Notes: generated from the letters alone by a model not told the origin. 64,000 nucleotides of DNA from Beijerinckiaceae bacterium RH AL1 (GCA_901457705.2 LR590083.2:3100597-3164596), one strand, 5' to 3'. Positions 53,761 through 63,253 are shown, counted from the first letter of the stretch. Made by a program: numbers and translations.

Positions 53761-55094
53761 TCCGTGTTCGAGCTCGACCGGCGCTTGCCGCGGTGCGGGC
53801 GGCCCGGCGTGGCGTCGCTCTCGGCCGGCGGCGTCACGCCTTGCTCGTGCAGCGCGGGGGCGCCGCCTTCGGCGGCGGCGCGCTCGGCCGCCTTGTCGGG
53901 CGAGGGCGCGATCTTGGCGCCGTCGGTCAGCTTCTGGAAGCCCGAGGTGACGATCGCGTCGCCGGCCTTCAGCCCGGTCTCGATCACCGCCTGCGTGTCG
54001 TCCTGCTGGCCCGCGGTGACGTCCGTGACCTTGGCGACAGCCGTCTCCTTGCCGGTCTTGTCGTCCTTGCCCTGGCCGACGGTGAACACGAAGGCGCCCT
54101 TCGGACCGCGCTGCAGCGCGCCGACCGGGATGACGACCGCGTTCTTCAGCGTCTCGACCCGGAGCCTGACGTTGACGAAGATGCCGGGCCACAGCTGCAG
54201 GTCGTGGTTGGGGAAGTTGGCGCGCAGCTTCACCGTGCCGGTCGTCGCGTCGATCGTGTTGTTCACCGCGGCCAGCACGCCGTGGTCGATGACGTCCTTG
54301 CCGGTCGAATCCGTCGCCTGGACGTCGAGCTGGCCGGCAAGCGTCGCCTTGTTGATGCGCGGCAGCTCCTGCTGCGGCACGTTGAAGAACACGCTGATCG
54401 GCTGGATCTGCGAGATCGTGACGATGCCCGTCGTGTCGGCGGCATGGATCACGTTGCCGACGTCGACGTTGCGGATGCCGACGCGGCCGGCGATCGGCGA
54501 GGTGATGTTGGTGTAGGAGAGCGTCGTCGCCGAGGAGTCGATCGTCGCCTGGTCGAGCGCGACCTGCGCCTCGTCCTGGGCGACGGTAGCGAGCTGCGTG
54601 TCGTACTGCTGCTGCGTGCCGGCTTTCGTCTGCGCCAGCATCTTGTAGCGGGCGAGGTCGAGCTTGGCGTTGGAGAGCACCGCCTCGTCCTGCTTCTTCT
54701 TGGCGACGTTCTGGTCGAAGGTCGCCTGATAGAGGCGCGGATCGATCTGGGCGATGAGGTCGCCCGCCTTCACGTTCTGCCCCTCGACGAAGTTCAGCTT
54801 CACGAGGATGCCGTCGACCTGCGAGCGGATCAGCACCGAGTTCAGCGCCTGCCCCGTGCCGACGCCCTCGACGTAGACCGGCACGTCGGCCTGGCGCGCC
54901 GCGGCGGTGAGCACCGGCACCGGCCCCTCGTCGCCGGCCGCGCCGCCGCCGTGCTTGCCGTGCTTGCCACGGGCGTCGGCCTGCTTCTCCGCGCCCGGCT
55001 TGTTCAGGAGGCTGGTCGTGAACAGGGGTATCGCCAGCGCGATCACCACCGCGATGCCGGTCGCCCAAGCGAGAAATCGCCAGATCCGCCTCAT
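53757..55094 (-). CDS. RND periplasmic adaptor (MdtA-like membrane fusion protein)
   Basis: A 445-residue membrane fusion protein. An N-terminal membrane anchor (FLAWATGIAVVIALAIPLFT) is followed by a Lys/His/Gly-rich linker, the lipoyl domain (VEGVGTGQALNSVLIRSQVD), a coiled-coil hairpin with the RxxxLxx-type region (LDLARYKMLAQTKAGTQQQY) and beta-barrel and membrane-proximal domains. The C-terminal tail is Ala/Pro/Arg-rich. It joins the RND pump to the outer-membrane channel encoded just upstream. The ATG at 55094 sits before the anchor; a GTG-type or ATG start at 55181 would add 29 Arg/Pro residues. Confidence 0.9.
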   Translation of the reverse strand: MRRIWRFLAWATGIAVVIALAIPLFTTSLLNKPGAEKQADARGKHGKHGGGAAGDEGPVPVLTAAARQADVPVYVEGVGTGQALNSVLIRSQVDGILVKLNFVEGQNVKAGDLIAQIDPRLYQATFDQNVAKKKQDEAVLSNAKLDLARYKMLAQTKAGTQQQYDTQLATVAQDEAQVALDQATIDSSATTLSYTNITSPIAGRVGIRNVDVGNVIHAADTTGIVTISQIQPISVFFNVPQQELPRINKATLAGQLDVQATDSTGKDVIDHGVLAAVNNTIDATTGTVKLRANFPNHDLQLWPGIFVNVRLRVETLKNAVVIPVGALQRGPKGAFVFTVGQGKDDKTGKETAVAKVTDVTAGQQDDTQAVIETGLKAGDAIVTSGFQKLTDGAKIAPSPDKAAERAAAEGGAPALHEQGVTPPAESDATPGRPHRGKRRSSSNTE

Positions 55095-55134
55095 GCCGAA
55101 CGGTCTCCTCGCTGCAGGACGGCCGACGGGAGGC

Positions 55135-56664
55135 TCAGGTGCCGCCCTTGGTCTCCTTCGCCCTGCCGGCGTAGGCGCCACCGAGCGCCTGATACAATGC
55201 GATCGCCTCGGTGAAGCGGAGCAGCCTCGCCTGGATCAGCGTGTCCTGGGTGGTAAATAGCGTCTGCTCCGTTTGCAATAACGTCACGACGTCGAGCACG
55301 CCCTGCTTCAATCGGTCCTGGGACAGCTGGAAAGCCCGTTGGGATGCCACAAGGGACTGCCGGGTCAATTCTTCTTGTTCCGCATAGAGCTTTACAGCGG
55401 CAAGCGCCTTGTCGACGTCGGAGAAGGCGGTGACCACTGCCTTCTTGTACTGGGCGACGAGCTGGTCCTGGATGCCCTTCTGCTGGTCGAACTGCCCCTG
55501 CAGCAGGCCGCCGTCGAAGATCGGCTGCGCCAGGCTGAAGGCTGCGGTGTAGAAGGTCGAGGCCGGCGAGAACAGCGTCTTGAGCGCGAGGCTCTCGAAA
55601 CCGCCCTGCGCGGTGAGGTTGAGCTGCGGGAAGAAGGCCGCGCGCGCCGCGACGAGGTTGCCGTGCGCCGAGCTGAGGCTCGCCTCGGCGAACTCGACGT
55701 CCGGCCGCCGCGTCAGCACCTCGGAGGGGATGCCCGGCGCGATGACCGGCATCGGCGCCTTGAGGACGCTGCGCGCCGCGACCTCGACATGCTCGGGTGC
55801 ATTGCCGAGCAGGACGGCGAGCGCCGCGATGTTCTGGGCCTCGGTGACCTCGAGCGGCGGAATCGACGCCTTGAGGTTGGCGACCAGCGCCGCCTGCTGC
55901 GCGACGTCGAGGTCGGTCGCCGTGCCGGCCGTCTGGCGGAGCTGGATCAGCTTGAGGATGTCGCTCGACGCCTTGATGTTCTGGCGGGCGTAGGCGATGC
56001 GCTCGCGCGTCGCGAGGATCGTGTAGTAGGTCGTAGCCGTCGAGGCGAGCGAGGTGAGCTGCACCGTCTGCCGGTTCCAGCGGTTGGCGGTCGCGTTGTC
56101 CTGCGCCGCCTTGTAGGTCGCGCGGTTCTTGCCCCAGAAGTCGAGCTGGTAGCTGGCGCTGAACGAGGAAACGAGCGTGGTGTAGGCGCTGTTCGATCGC
56201 GACGCGCCCGCCCCGACCACCGCGACGGACGAGCCCCCGCTGCTGCCGCCGCCCCCGCCGAGAAGCGCGCCAGAGGACTTCGCCCGCGTCACTTGGTCGT
56301 TGGCGGTGATCGAGGGGAGCAGGGCCGCGCCCGACTGTCGCACCAGCGCATCGGCCTGCTCGACCTGGCCGATGGCCGCGGCGATGTCGAGGTTCTGGAT
56401 CTCCGTCGCTTCCATGAAGCGGGTCAGCTCGGGCGAGCGGAAGGTGCGCCACCAATCCGTCGCATGATCCTCGAGCGGCGCGCCGCCGTCCTTCGGCGCG
56501 GCGTAGCGGTAGCTGCCGGGAACATCGAGCGTCGTGTCGGGCACGACGGCGTTGGGCACGCAGCCGCCGAGCGCCGTCGCCGCCGCGAGCGCGGCCGCCA
56601 CGGCGACGCGCCACGACGCGCGGCCTGAGGCCGCGCCGCGTCGGGTGGGGATCAGCGCCAGCAT
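55135..56664 (-). CDS. Outer-membrane efflux lipoprotein (NodT family)
   Basis: A 509-residue TolC-superfamily channel. A lipoprotein signal with lipobox LGGC places the acylated Cys at residue 35. OEP-domain blocks include YQLDFWGKNRATYKAAQDNA, VLTRRPDVEFAEASLSSAHG and FSLAQPIFDGGLLQGQFDQQ. A Gly/Ser-rich stretch (LLGGGGGSSGGSSVAVVG) lies near residue 140. It is the first gene of a four-gene tripartite pump operon (channel, adaptor, two RND subunits); placing the channel first is less common than placing it last. Confidence 0.9.
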   Translation of the reverse strand: MLALIPTRRGAASGRASWRVAVAAALAAATALGGCVPNAVVPDTTLDVPGSYRYAAPKDGGAPLEDHATDWWRTFRSPELTRFMEATEIQNLDIAAAIGQVEQADALVRQSGAALLPSITANDQVTRAKSSGALLGGGGGSSGGSSVAVVGAGASRSNSAYTTLVSSFSASYQLDFWGKNRATYKAAQDNATANRWNRQTVQLTSLASTATTYYTILATRERIAYARQNIKASSDILKLIQLRQTAGTATDLDVAQQAALVANLKASIPPLEVTEAQNIAALAVLLGNAPEHVEVAARSVLKAPMPVIAPGIPSEVLTRRPDVEFAEASLSSAHGNLVAARAAFFPQLNLTAQGGFESLALKTLFSPASTFYTAAFSLAQPIFDGGLLQGQFDQQKGIQDQLVAQYKKAVVTAFSDVDKALAAVKLYAEQEELTRQSLVASQRAFQLSQDRLKQGVLDVVTLLQTEQTLFTTQDTLIQARLLRFTEAIALYQALGGAYAGRAKETKGGT

Positions 56665-56891
56665 GAAGTTGTCGCGTCTATCTTTTCGAGGACGGACGGG
56701 CCCAAGGTCATATGGACGTTTTCAGATGCCGCATACGGCCGAAGCGTGACCGCGATGGCGAAACCGGCGCTTATGATAGCGAGCGTGGTTCCGGGGGCAC
56801 AGGGCGGAACGCCGCTACGACCAAGCGCCGCATCGCGGAGCCTGCGGGTCGCAGGTATTGCCAGCAAAGCTTCATACGCGACAAACGGCAC

Positions 56892-58445
56892 GTGCCAGGA
56901 ACCCTCCGTCTCGTCCTCGGCGACCAGATCTCCGACGACCGCCTCTCCTCGCTTCGCGATCTCGACCGCAAGCACGACACCGTGCTGCTCGCCGAGGTCC
57001 GCGACGAGGCGACCTACGTCCGGCACCACAAGCAGAAGATCGCCCTCGTCTTCGCCGGCATGCGCGGGCTCGCCGAGCGGCTGCGCCGGCGCAAGGTCGC
57101 CGTGCGCTACATCGGCTATGAGGACGAGGGCAACTCGGGCTCGTTGATCGGCGAGGTGCGCCGCGCGCTGGCCGAGCGGGACTACGACGACGTGGTCGTC
57201 ACCGCGCCGGGCGAGTACCGGCTGATGCAGGCGTTCGAGGCCTTCGCCGCCGAGTCGAACGTGCCGTTCAAGATCCGCGAGGACGACCGCTATCTCTGCT
57301 CCGCCCACGAGTTCGCGGCCTGGGCGCACGGCAAGAAGGAGCTCCGCATGGAGTTCTTCTACCGCGAGATGCGACGCCGCTATGGGATCCTGATGGACGG
57401 CGACGCCCCGGTTGGGGGTGCATGGAACCTCGACAAGCAGAACCGCAAGGCGATGCCGAAGCGCCTGACGCCGCCGCCGCATCGCTTCGTCTCGCCGAAT
57501 GCGACGACGACGCGTGCGATCGACGACGTCGCGCGGCTGTTCCCCGACAACTTCGGATCACTCGACGGCTTCGGCTACGCGACGACGCCGGACGAGGCCG
57601 AGGCCGTCGTCTCCGACTTCATCTCCAACATCCTGCCCGGCTTCGGCGACTACCAGGACGCCATGGTCGAGGGCGAGCCTTGGATGTGGCACTCGATCAT
57701 TTCGGCGGCGATGAACCTCGGGCTCATCGATCCGCTCGACATCTGCAAGCGCGCCGAGGCCGAGTATCGCGCCGGCCGCGCGCCGCTCAACGCGGTCGAA
57801 GGCTTCATCCGCCAGATCATCGGCTGGCGCGAGTACATGCGCGGCATCTACTGGCTGAAGATGCCGGAGTTCAAGGCGCTCAACGCGCTGAAGGCCGACC
57901 GCAAGCTGCCGTGGCTCTACTGGTCCGGCGAGACCGAGATGAACTGCCTGCGCGAGGCCGTGCAGACGACCGCGGCGCATGCCTACGCCCATCACATCCA
58001 GCGCCTGATGGTGACCGGCAATTTCGCGATGCTGCTCGGCGTGCACCCCGACGAGATCAACGACTGGTACATGGTCGTCTACGCCGATGCCTACGAGTGG
58101 GTCGAGCTGCCGAACACGCACGGCATGGCGACCTTCGCCGACGGCGGCATCATCGGCTCGAAGCCCTACGCCGCGTCCGGCGCCTACATCGACCGCATGA
58201 GCGACTACTGCAAGCCGTGCCGCTACGACGTGAAGGCGCGCACCGGCAAGGACGCCTGCCCCTTCAATCCGCTCTACTGGGACTTCCTGATCCGCAACAA
58301 GAGCAAGCTCGCCGGCAACAACCGCATGGCGATGGTGTATCGCAACCTCGACCGGCTGAGCGCCGCCGACCAGCGCGCGATCAAGGCCGACGCGGAGCGG
58401 ATTAAGCGCGAGCTCGGTGCCGAGCCGGTTGCGGTGAAGCCTTAG
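56892..58445 (+). CDS. phrB: FeS-type bacterial (6-4) photolyase / cryptochrome (PhrB family)
   Basis: A 517-residue flavoprotein that repairs UV (6-4) photoproducts with light, of the iron-sulfur bacterial cryptochrome/photolyase group. The four cluster ligands Cys352, Cys440, Cys443 and Cys456 have spacings of 88, 3 and 13, the same as in Agrobacterium PhrB as I recall it. The His pair of the (6-4) site is His367-His368 in AHAYAHHIQRLM. The N-terminal antenna domain begins TLRLVLGDQIS. The GTG at 56892 is chosen from homologue length; no strong ribosome-binding site is seen. The 227-base gap before it holds nothing recognised. Confidence 0.92.
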   Translation: MPGTLRLVLGDQISDDRLSSLRDLDRKHDTVLLAEVRDEATYVRHHKQKIALVFAGMRGLAERLRRRKVAVRYIGYEDEGNSGSLIGEVRRALAERDYDDVVVTAPGEYRLMQAFEAFAAESNVPFKIREDDRYLCSAHEFAAWAHGKKELRMEFFYREMRRRYGILMDGDAPVGGAWNLDKQNRKAMPKRLTPPPHRFVSPNATTTRAIDDVARLFPDNFGSLDGFGYATTPDEAEAVVSDFISNILPGFGDYQDAMVEGEPWMWHSIISAAMNLGLIDPLDICKRAEAEYRAGRAPLNAVEGFIRQIIGWREYMRGIYWLKMPEFKALNALKADRKLPWLYWSGETEMNCLREAVQTTAAHAYAHHIQRLMVTGNFAMLLGVHPDEINDWYMVVYADAYEWVELPNTHGMATFADGGIIGSKPYAASGAYIDRMSDYCKPCRYDVKARTGKDACPFNPLYWDFLIRNKSKLAGNNRMAMVYRNLDRLSAADQRAIKADAERIKRELGAEPVAVKP

Positions 58446-58591
58446 ATATCGCTTGGAAAATAACGACTGAGCCGATACGGTGGATGCTCCGGGACAGATC
58501 GTCTGATGGTCGCACGTCGGCCATCGCTTGCGGCGTCGGGCTCTCATCATTTGCCGACCCGACGCGCGGCTGTTGCGGCGAGGTAGTCTGC

Positions 58592-58795
58592 ATGTCGATC
58601 ACCGAAGGGAACGCCGAGCTTTTGCGCCTGGCCGAGCTTCTTGTGATCGGCGCCGACACGACGCGCCGGATCGCGGTGACGCGCACCTTGGATCGCGATG
58701 AGCTCCTCGAGATGGTCCGGCGGGCCTATGAGCTTGCGGCTCAGCTGAGAGACGTGTGCGCGCGCGCCGACGAGGCCAGCCGGCGCGCCAACTGA
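58592..58795 (+). CDS. Small hypothetical helical protein (67 residues)
   Basis: I do not recognise a family. From the ATG at 58592 (AGGTAG upstream) the product is a short, mostly helical, charged protein: ITEGNAELLRLAELLVIGAD then RRIAVTRTLDRDELLEMVRR and AYELAAQLRDVCARADEASR. It follows the photolyase on the same strand by 146 bases and ends one base before the convergent lytic transglycosylase. A longer start at 58484 would add Cys/Gly-rich residues that look non-coding. Confidence 0.55.
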   Translation: MSITEGNAELLRLAELLVIGADTTRRIAVTRTLDRDELLEMVRRAYELAAQLRDVCARADEASRRAN

Positions 58796-58796
58796 G

Positions 58797-60008
58797 CTAC
58801 CGCCGCAGCGCCGTCAGCACGGACTGGCTGGCGCGCCCGTCCGACCTCATGCCGTTGCGCTGCTGGAAGTCGACGATGGCCTCGCGCGTCTTGTCGCCGA
58901 TCACGCCGTCGATCTTGCCGGCGATGTCGTAGCCGCGCTCCTGCAGGCGCGTCTGCACCTCGCGACGGTCGGCGCGCGACAGGCCGGGATCGTCGGTCGG
59001 CCACGGCGTCTGGATGCCCGGCAGGCCGCGCAGCCTGTCGGACAGCAGCGCGATTGCCAGCGCGTAGCTCTCGGCGGCGTTGTAGCCGTAGATCGCGTCG
59101 AAGTTCTTGGTGACGAGGAAGGCCGGCCCATTCGGCCCCGCCGGCAGCAGCAGGCCGGCCGTGCCCTCGCCGAGCGGGCGCCCGTCGATACGGGCGATGC
59201 CGCGCGACGCCCACGCGGACATCGGCTGCTTGCGGGTGCGGCCGGAGGGGCCTGCATAGCCTTCGGGCAGGCGCACCTCGAAGCCCCAGGTCATGCCCTG
59301 ATGCCAGCCCGCCTTACGCAGGTAGTTGCCGGTGGAGGCGAGCGCGTCGGCGGCGTCATGGACGATGTCGCGGCGGCCGTCGCCGTCGCCGTCGACGGCG
59401 CTGGCGAGGAAGGTCGAGGGCATGAACTGCGTGTGGCCGAAGGCGCCCGCCCACGAGCCATTGAAGTCGCGCGGGTCGATATCGCCGGACTGCACGATCT
59501 TCATCGCGTTGAGCAGCTCGCCGCGATAGTAGCCGGCGCGGCGGCTCCCCTCGCAGGTGAGCGTGGCCAGCGACTGGATCACCGGCTTGTTGCCGAAGTT
59601 ACGCCCGAAGTTCGACTCGACGCCCCAGACGGCGGTCATCACCGTGGCGGGCACGCCGTAGCGGCCCTCGGCGGCGCGCAGCGCGGCGGCGTTCTCGCGC
59701 ATCGCCGCGCGGCCGTCCTCGACGCGCTCCTCGTCGACGAGCCCGGCGAGATAGTCCCAGATCGCCGTCTTGAACTCCGGCTGGTAGGCCTCGGACTTGA
59801 GCACATCGGGGTTCGGCTGCAGGTCGCGCGTCAGCGCCTCGAAGGTCTGCGCCGACACGCCCTTCGCCGCCGCCGCGCCGCGCAGGCCGGCAACGCAGGC
59901 GGCGAAGTCGGCATGGGCGGGGGTGGCGAGGCAGAGCGCAAAGGCGGTGAGCGCATATGCAGCCCGACGCTCGCGCCTGCCTCGACTTACTACGCGCATC
60001 TTGGACAT
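58797..60008 (-). CDS. Lytic murein transglycosylase, MltB type, with peptidoglycan-binding domain
   Basis: A 403-residue periplasmic enzyme. A signal peptide (AAYALTAFALCLATPAHA) is followed by an SLT_2 (MltB-like) domain with catalytic Glu131 in AVWGVESNFGRNFGNKPVIQ, the GAFGHTQFMPSTF block and ADALASTGNYLRKAGW. Residues about 345-402 form a PG_binding_1 domain (TRLQERGYDIAGKIDGVIGD). It cleaves glycan strands to 1,6-anhydro ends. There is no lipobox, so it is soluble in the periplasm, unlike MltB of Escherichia coli. In-frame starts at 60008 and 59999 are equivalent in function. Confidence 0.92.
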   Translation of the reverse strand: MSKMRVVSRGRRERRAAYALTAFALCLATPAHADFAACVAGLRGAAAAKGVSAQTFEALTRDLQPNPDVLKSEAYQPEFKTAIWDYLAGLVDEERVEDGRAAMRENAAALRAAEGRYGVPATVMTAVWGVESNFGRNFGNKPVIQSLATLTCEGSRRAGYYRGELLNAMKIVQSGDIDPRDFNGSWAGAFGHTQFMPSTFLASAVDGDGDGRRDIVHDAADALASTGNYLRKAGWHQGMTWGFEVRLPEGYAGPSGRTRKQPMSAWASRGIARIDGRPLGEGTAGLLLPAGPNGPAFLVTKNFDAIYGYNAAESYALAIALLSDRLRGLPGIQTPWPTDDPGLSRADRREVQTRLQERGYDIAGKIDGVIGDKTREAIVDFQQRNGMRSDGRASQSVLTALRR

Positions 60009-60049
60009 CCCGATCTCGCTGAAACCGAATCGACGAGGCTCATGATAGA

Positions 60050-60066
60050 GAAAAGCGGCTCTTTTC
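60050..60066 (-). terminator. Weak hairpin after parE
   Basis: GAAAAG-CGGCT-CTTTTC forms a 6-bp stem with a 5-base loop, 30 bases past the parE stop; on the minus strand it is followed by TCTATC. It could end the parDE transcript but lies equally in the leader of the lytic transglycosylase gene. Confidence 0.3.
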
Positions 60067-60095
60067 GCGCGACGAGCGCGAAGCGCCGTCGGCGA

Positions 60096-60392
60096 TCACT
60101 GAAACTCGACCTGATCGAGGTCGAGGAATCCGCTAAGCACCCGCACCACTTCGATGCCGTCCGACTGCGGAAGATAAAACACGACGTAGCTCCCGCACGG
60201 GAAGCTTCTCAGCTCGCGATGAAGCTCGGGCCGCGCGCGGCCGGCCAGCGGGTGCTGGGCGAGCATAGCGAGAACGCCTTCGATCTTGCCCAGCAAGCGA
60301 TCGGCGGCGGCTTCGTTTTCGTCGGCGATGTATGACCAGATGTCGACCAGATCGCTTTCTGCGCGGGGTCGGCGGGTGATCGTCCCGCTCAT
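60096..60392 (-). CDS. ParE/RelE-superfamily toxin
   Basis: A 98-residue toxin of type II TA modules. The family pattern is clear: [60 protein letters not shown] and [17 protein letters not shown]. ParE-type toxins block DNA gyrase, while RelE-type ones cut mRNA; the ParD partner points to ParE, but gyrase as target is inference. Its ATG overlaps the antitoxin stop by four bases. Confidence 0.9.
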   Translation of the reverse strand: MSGTITRRPRAESDLVDIWSYIADENEAAADRLLGKIEGVLAMLAQHPLAGRARPELHRELRSFPCGSYVVFYLPQSDGIEVVRVLSGFLDLDQVEFQ

Positions 60393-60658
60393 GCGCGCTT
60401 GGCGTTTCCGGCGGCGCGGCGCTGACGGCCCTTGGCGCGGACCTCGGCCATGTCCAGCGGCGCGGCAGGGCCGCTGTCGAGGCCTTCCTGGATCGACAGG
60501 CGAAGGGCCTGCAATTTCGCCTCTCGAAGCCCCTCCCGCTCCTCCACCAGCCGCAGGCCGTCGCGCATGACCTCGCTTGCCGAGGCATACCGGCCGCTTT
60601 CGACGAGCTTCTTGATGAAGCCCTCGAAGTGCTCGCCCAGAGAATAGCTCGATGCCAC
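60389..60658 (-). CDS. ParD-family antitoxin
   Basis: An 89-residue CopG/ParD-type antitoxin with an N-terminal ribbon-helix-helix ([20 protein letters not shown] then [20 protein letters not shown]) and a C-terminal toxin-binding tail rich in Ala and Arg. It neutralises ParE and should repress the operon by binding the palindrome just upstream. The start is GTG at 60658, with AGGAGG about 9 bases upstream. Confidence 0.9.
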   Translation of the reverse strand: MASSYSLGEHFEGFIKKLVESGRYASASEVMRDGLRLVEEREGLREAKLQALRLSIQEGLDSGPAAPLDMAEVRAKGRQRRAAGNAKRA

Positions 60659-60679
60659 GATCGGAAGTCCTCCTACCTG

Positions 60680-60700
60680 AAGTATCAGTTTATGATACTT
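60680..60700 (-). promoter_or_regulatory. parDE operator/promoter palindrome
   Basis: AAGTATCA-GTTTA-TGATACTT is a perfect 8-bp inverted repeat in an A/T-rich patch that stands out in this GC-rich sequence. It lies 22 bases before the parD start. It fits the autoregulatory operator of a ribbon-helix-helix antitoxin, and the TATCAT-like bases in it could serve as a -10 element. Confidence 0.7.
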
Positions 60701-60719
60701 TTCGGCGTCGTAGAAGCCT

Positions 60720-61679
60720 TCACATCATACGGCGCAGATGCCGGTACACGATCGTCCTCGACACGATCGCGGTGAGGAACGCGATCCCCCCGACGATCAG
60801 CAGGATCGTCGCGTAGCCAGCGAGGCCCAGGCCGAAGCTGCCGAACATCGCCTCGATCTGCTCGCCGCCGGCGCTGGCCCGCCAGAACGCGAGCATGCGG
60901 CCGCCGAGGAAGAAGAACAGGATCGCGATGCCGCCCCCGATCATGCCGCCGCGCAGGCCGAGGCGGAGAAAGTGGCGCTGGAACTGGCCGGAGATGAAGG
61001 AGTCTGCGGCGCCGACGAAATGCAGCACCTCGATGATCTCCTTGGCGCCGGCCATGGCGCCGCGCGTTGCGAAGGCGACGGCGAGCAGCATCGCGACGAG
61101 CACGAGCAGGAAGACGACGATGCCGATCGCCACCGTCGCATGCGCCATCGTCGCGAGCCGTGCCAGCCAGACGCCGTGATCGTCGAGGCTCGCGCCGGGC
61201 ACCTTGTCGTCGAGCGTAAGGCGCAGCGCGACGCTGTCGACCTGCGCGCCGGGAGCAAGCTTGACGACGATGAGGCGCGGCACCGGCAGGTCGGCGAGAT
61301 CGAGCCCGGCGCCGAGCCAGGGCTGCAGGAGCTTCTCGCTCTCGGCCTTCGAGTAGGGATCGACCGCGGCGATGCCCGGCGTCTGGCGCGCGATGTCGGC
61401 GGCCTGGCGGACCGCGGCATCGAGGTCGCGGCCCTCGGCGGGGCGCACCTGGATCGTCATCTCGCGCGAGACGTCGCTCTGCCAGTCGCGCGCGGCGTCG
61501 GCCGTCAGCATGGCGACGCCGGCGGCCAGCGCGGCGAGAAAGGTCATGATCGCAATGACGGTGACGAGCGCGCGGCCGGCGATCGTGTCGGCCGGCACGA
61601 GCGGCATGTCGCGCTTCAACGGCCGGTCGTCGGCGAGCCGGGGCTTGGCGCGGGACGCCGTGCGGGTCAGCGAGACCAC
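60720..61679 (-). CDS. ftsX: Cell division protein FtsX
   Basis: A 319-residue inner-membrane protein with four transmembrane helices (about 37-60, 175-205, 225-255 and 285-310) and a large extracytoplasmic loop after the first, the FtsX topology. With FtsE it forms an ABC-like complex that activates peptidoglycan hydrolases at the septum. The start is GTG at 61679, 10 bases after the ftsE stop. An Arg/Lys-rich cytoplasmic N-terminus precedes the first helix. Confidence 0.88.
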   Translation of the reverse strand: MVSLTRTASRAKPRLADDRPLKRDMPLVPADTIAGRALVTVIAIMTFLAALAAGVAMLTADAARDWQSDVSREMTIQVRPAEGRDLDAAVRQAADIARQTPGIAAVDPYSKAESEKLLQPWLGAGLDLADLPVPRLIVVKLAPGAQVDSVALRLTLDDKVPGASLDDHGVWLARLATMAHATVAIGIVVFLLVLVAMLLAVAFATRGAMAGAKEIIEVLHFVGAADSFISGQFQRHFLRLGLRGGMIGGGIAILFFFLGGRMLAFWRASAGGEQIEAMFGSFGLGLAGYATILLIVGGIAFLTAIVSRTIVYRHLRRMM

Positions 61680-61689
61680 GGGGTCCCCC

Positions 61690-62352
61690 TCATTCGAAAA
61701 TGTGCAGGCGGCTGTCGCCGAGCACCAGGCGGCGCGCGCCGTCGAACTGGTCCATCAGCCCGAGATCGTGCGTCGCGATGACCACCGACGTACCCGATTT
61801 GTGCAGCTCCATGAAGAGTCGCAGCAGACGCCGCGCCAAGGTCGGGTCGACGTTGCCGGTCGGCTCGTCGGCGAGCAGCAGCTCGGGGCGCACGATCAGC
61901 GCGCGGGCGATCGCCGCCCTCTGCTTCTCGCCGCCGGAGAGCACGGCGGGCAGCACGTGCATGCGCTCGCCGAGCCCCACCCAGCCCAGAAGCTCGACCA
62001 CCTCGTTGCGGTAGGTCGCCTCCTCGCGGCCCTGGACGCGCAACGGCAGCGCGACGTTCTCGTAGGTCGTGAGGTGCGGCAGCAGCCTGAAATCCTGGAA
62101 CACGACGCCGATTCGCCGGCGCAGGCTCGTCACGGCGTCCTTGTCGAGCCCGGCGACATCGCGCCCGAACAGCGAGATGAGGCCGCGCGTCGGCTTCAAC
62201 GTGAACAGGATCAGCTTGAGCAGCGTCGTCTTGCCGGCGCCAGACGGGCCGGTGAGGAACTGGAACGACTGCGGCTCGATGCGGAAGCTGATGTCGCGCA
62301 GCGTCTCGGCACCCATGCCGTAGCGCAGACCCACATTCTCGAACACGACCAA
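61690..62352 (-). CDS. ftsE: Cell division ATP-binding protein FtsE
   Basis: A 220-residue ABC ATPase, the partner of FtsX. Walker A GPSGAGKTT is at 35-43, the Q-loop in VVFQDFRLLP, the signature LSGGEKQR and Walker B LLLADEPTGNVDP. FtsE-specific features are VFENVGLRYG at the start and the FRLLPHLTTYENVALPL block. The start codon is TTG at 62352, with GGAG about 7 bases upstream. It is divergent from the zinc-ribbon gene. Confidence 0.93.
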   Translation of the reverse strand: MVVFENVGLRYGMGAETLRDISFRIEPQSFQFLTGPSGAGKTTLLKLILFTLKPTRGLISLFGRDVAGLDKDAVTSLRRRIGVVFQDFRLLPHLTTYENVALPLRVQGREEATYRNEVVELLGWVGLGERMHVLPAVLSGGEKQRAAIARALIVRPELLLADEPTGNVDPTLARRLLRLFMELHKSGTSVVIATHDLGLMDQFDGARRLVLGDSRLHIFE

Positions 62353-62463
62353 CGATCAACTCCGCCATTTTCGCCGCAGGTAAGGATTCGTCAGGGTTAA
62401 CTCGGCTTTAAGCCACCTGTCCCAGGATGATCACCGTCGCCCACCGCCAGAAGCAACGCCCAG

Positions 62464-63117
62464 ATGCTCATCGACTGCCCGACCTGCGCGAGATCATATC
62501 ACGTCAGCCCGGCCCAGATCGAAGGCGGGCGCACCGTCATCTGCCCGCGCTGCGATGCGCGCTGGCATGTCACCGCCGAAACGACCCCGCGGCTTAGCTT
62601 CGGCGGGCTGCCGCCGCTCGGGGCGCCCGACCGGGTGTTCGGCGATCTGCCGCCCGCCTTCAATCCCGCGCCGCCCGCCGAGCGCCGCCGCCGCCGCGTG
62701 CCGCGAGGCGTCACGCTCTGCATCGCCTCGCTCGCGCTGGTGTCGCTCACCATCGGCGCGCGCGCGAAGATCGTGCAGCTCGTGCCGCGCACCGCGGCGC
62801 TCTACGGCGCGGCCGGCCTGCCGGTGAACCTGCGCGGGCTTGCCTTCCGCGACGTGCACAGCAAGCGCGTCGACCCTAGCGCGGCCGACATCGTCGTCGT
62901 GGGCGAGATCCGCAACGTCGCGCATGCCCGCGTGCGCATCCCGCGTCTTACCTTCGTCGTCCGCGATGCCGCGGGCGCAGAAGTCGCCCGCTGGAGCGAG
63001 ACCGCTCCGGCGCGACTCCTCCAAGCCGGCCGCACCCTGCCCTTCGCCTCGACGCCGCATGCGGTGCCGCCGTCGAGCAGCGCCGTCATGGTCGAGTTCC
63101 AGTCCGGCGACGCCTAG
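62464..63117 (+). CDS. MJ0042-type zinc-ribbon membrane protein
   Basis: A 217-residue protein. The N-terminal zinc ribbon has Cys5, Cys8, Cys27 and Cys30 (MLIDCPTCARSYHVSPAQIE then VICPRCDARWHV). A Pro/Arg-rich linker, a transmembrane helix at about 82-100 (GVTLCIASLALVSLTIGA) and an extracytoplasmic beta-rich domain (DIVVVGEIRNVAHARVRIPR) follow. The family is widespread in Rhizobiales and often sits next to ftsE, but its role is unknown; a link to division or envelope control is inference. Confidence 0.88.
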   Translation: MLIDCPTCARSYHVSPAQIEGGRTVICPRCDARWHVTAETTPRLSFGGLPPLGAPDRVFGDLPPAFNPAPPAERRRRRVPRGVTLCIASLALVSLTIGARAKIVQLVPRTAALYGAAGLPVNLRGLAFRDVHSKRVDPSAADIVVVGEIRNVAHARVRIPRLTFVVRDAAGAEVARWSETAPARLLQAGRTLPFASTPHAVPPSSSAVMVEFQSGDA

Positions 63118-63253
63118 CGGTCGCGAAGTGCGCGACGCGATCTCGCGGACCAGGGCGGCCTGAGCCTCTCCGCAAGGCGGAACGGCGGGCTTCCGCAAGG
63201 TGGCAGGTCGGCCCCGAGGGCTTATATCGGCCGCGGACCGCAGGAACCTCGAT

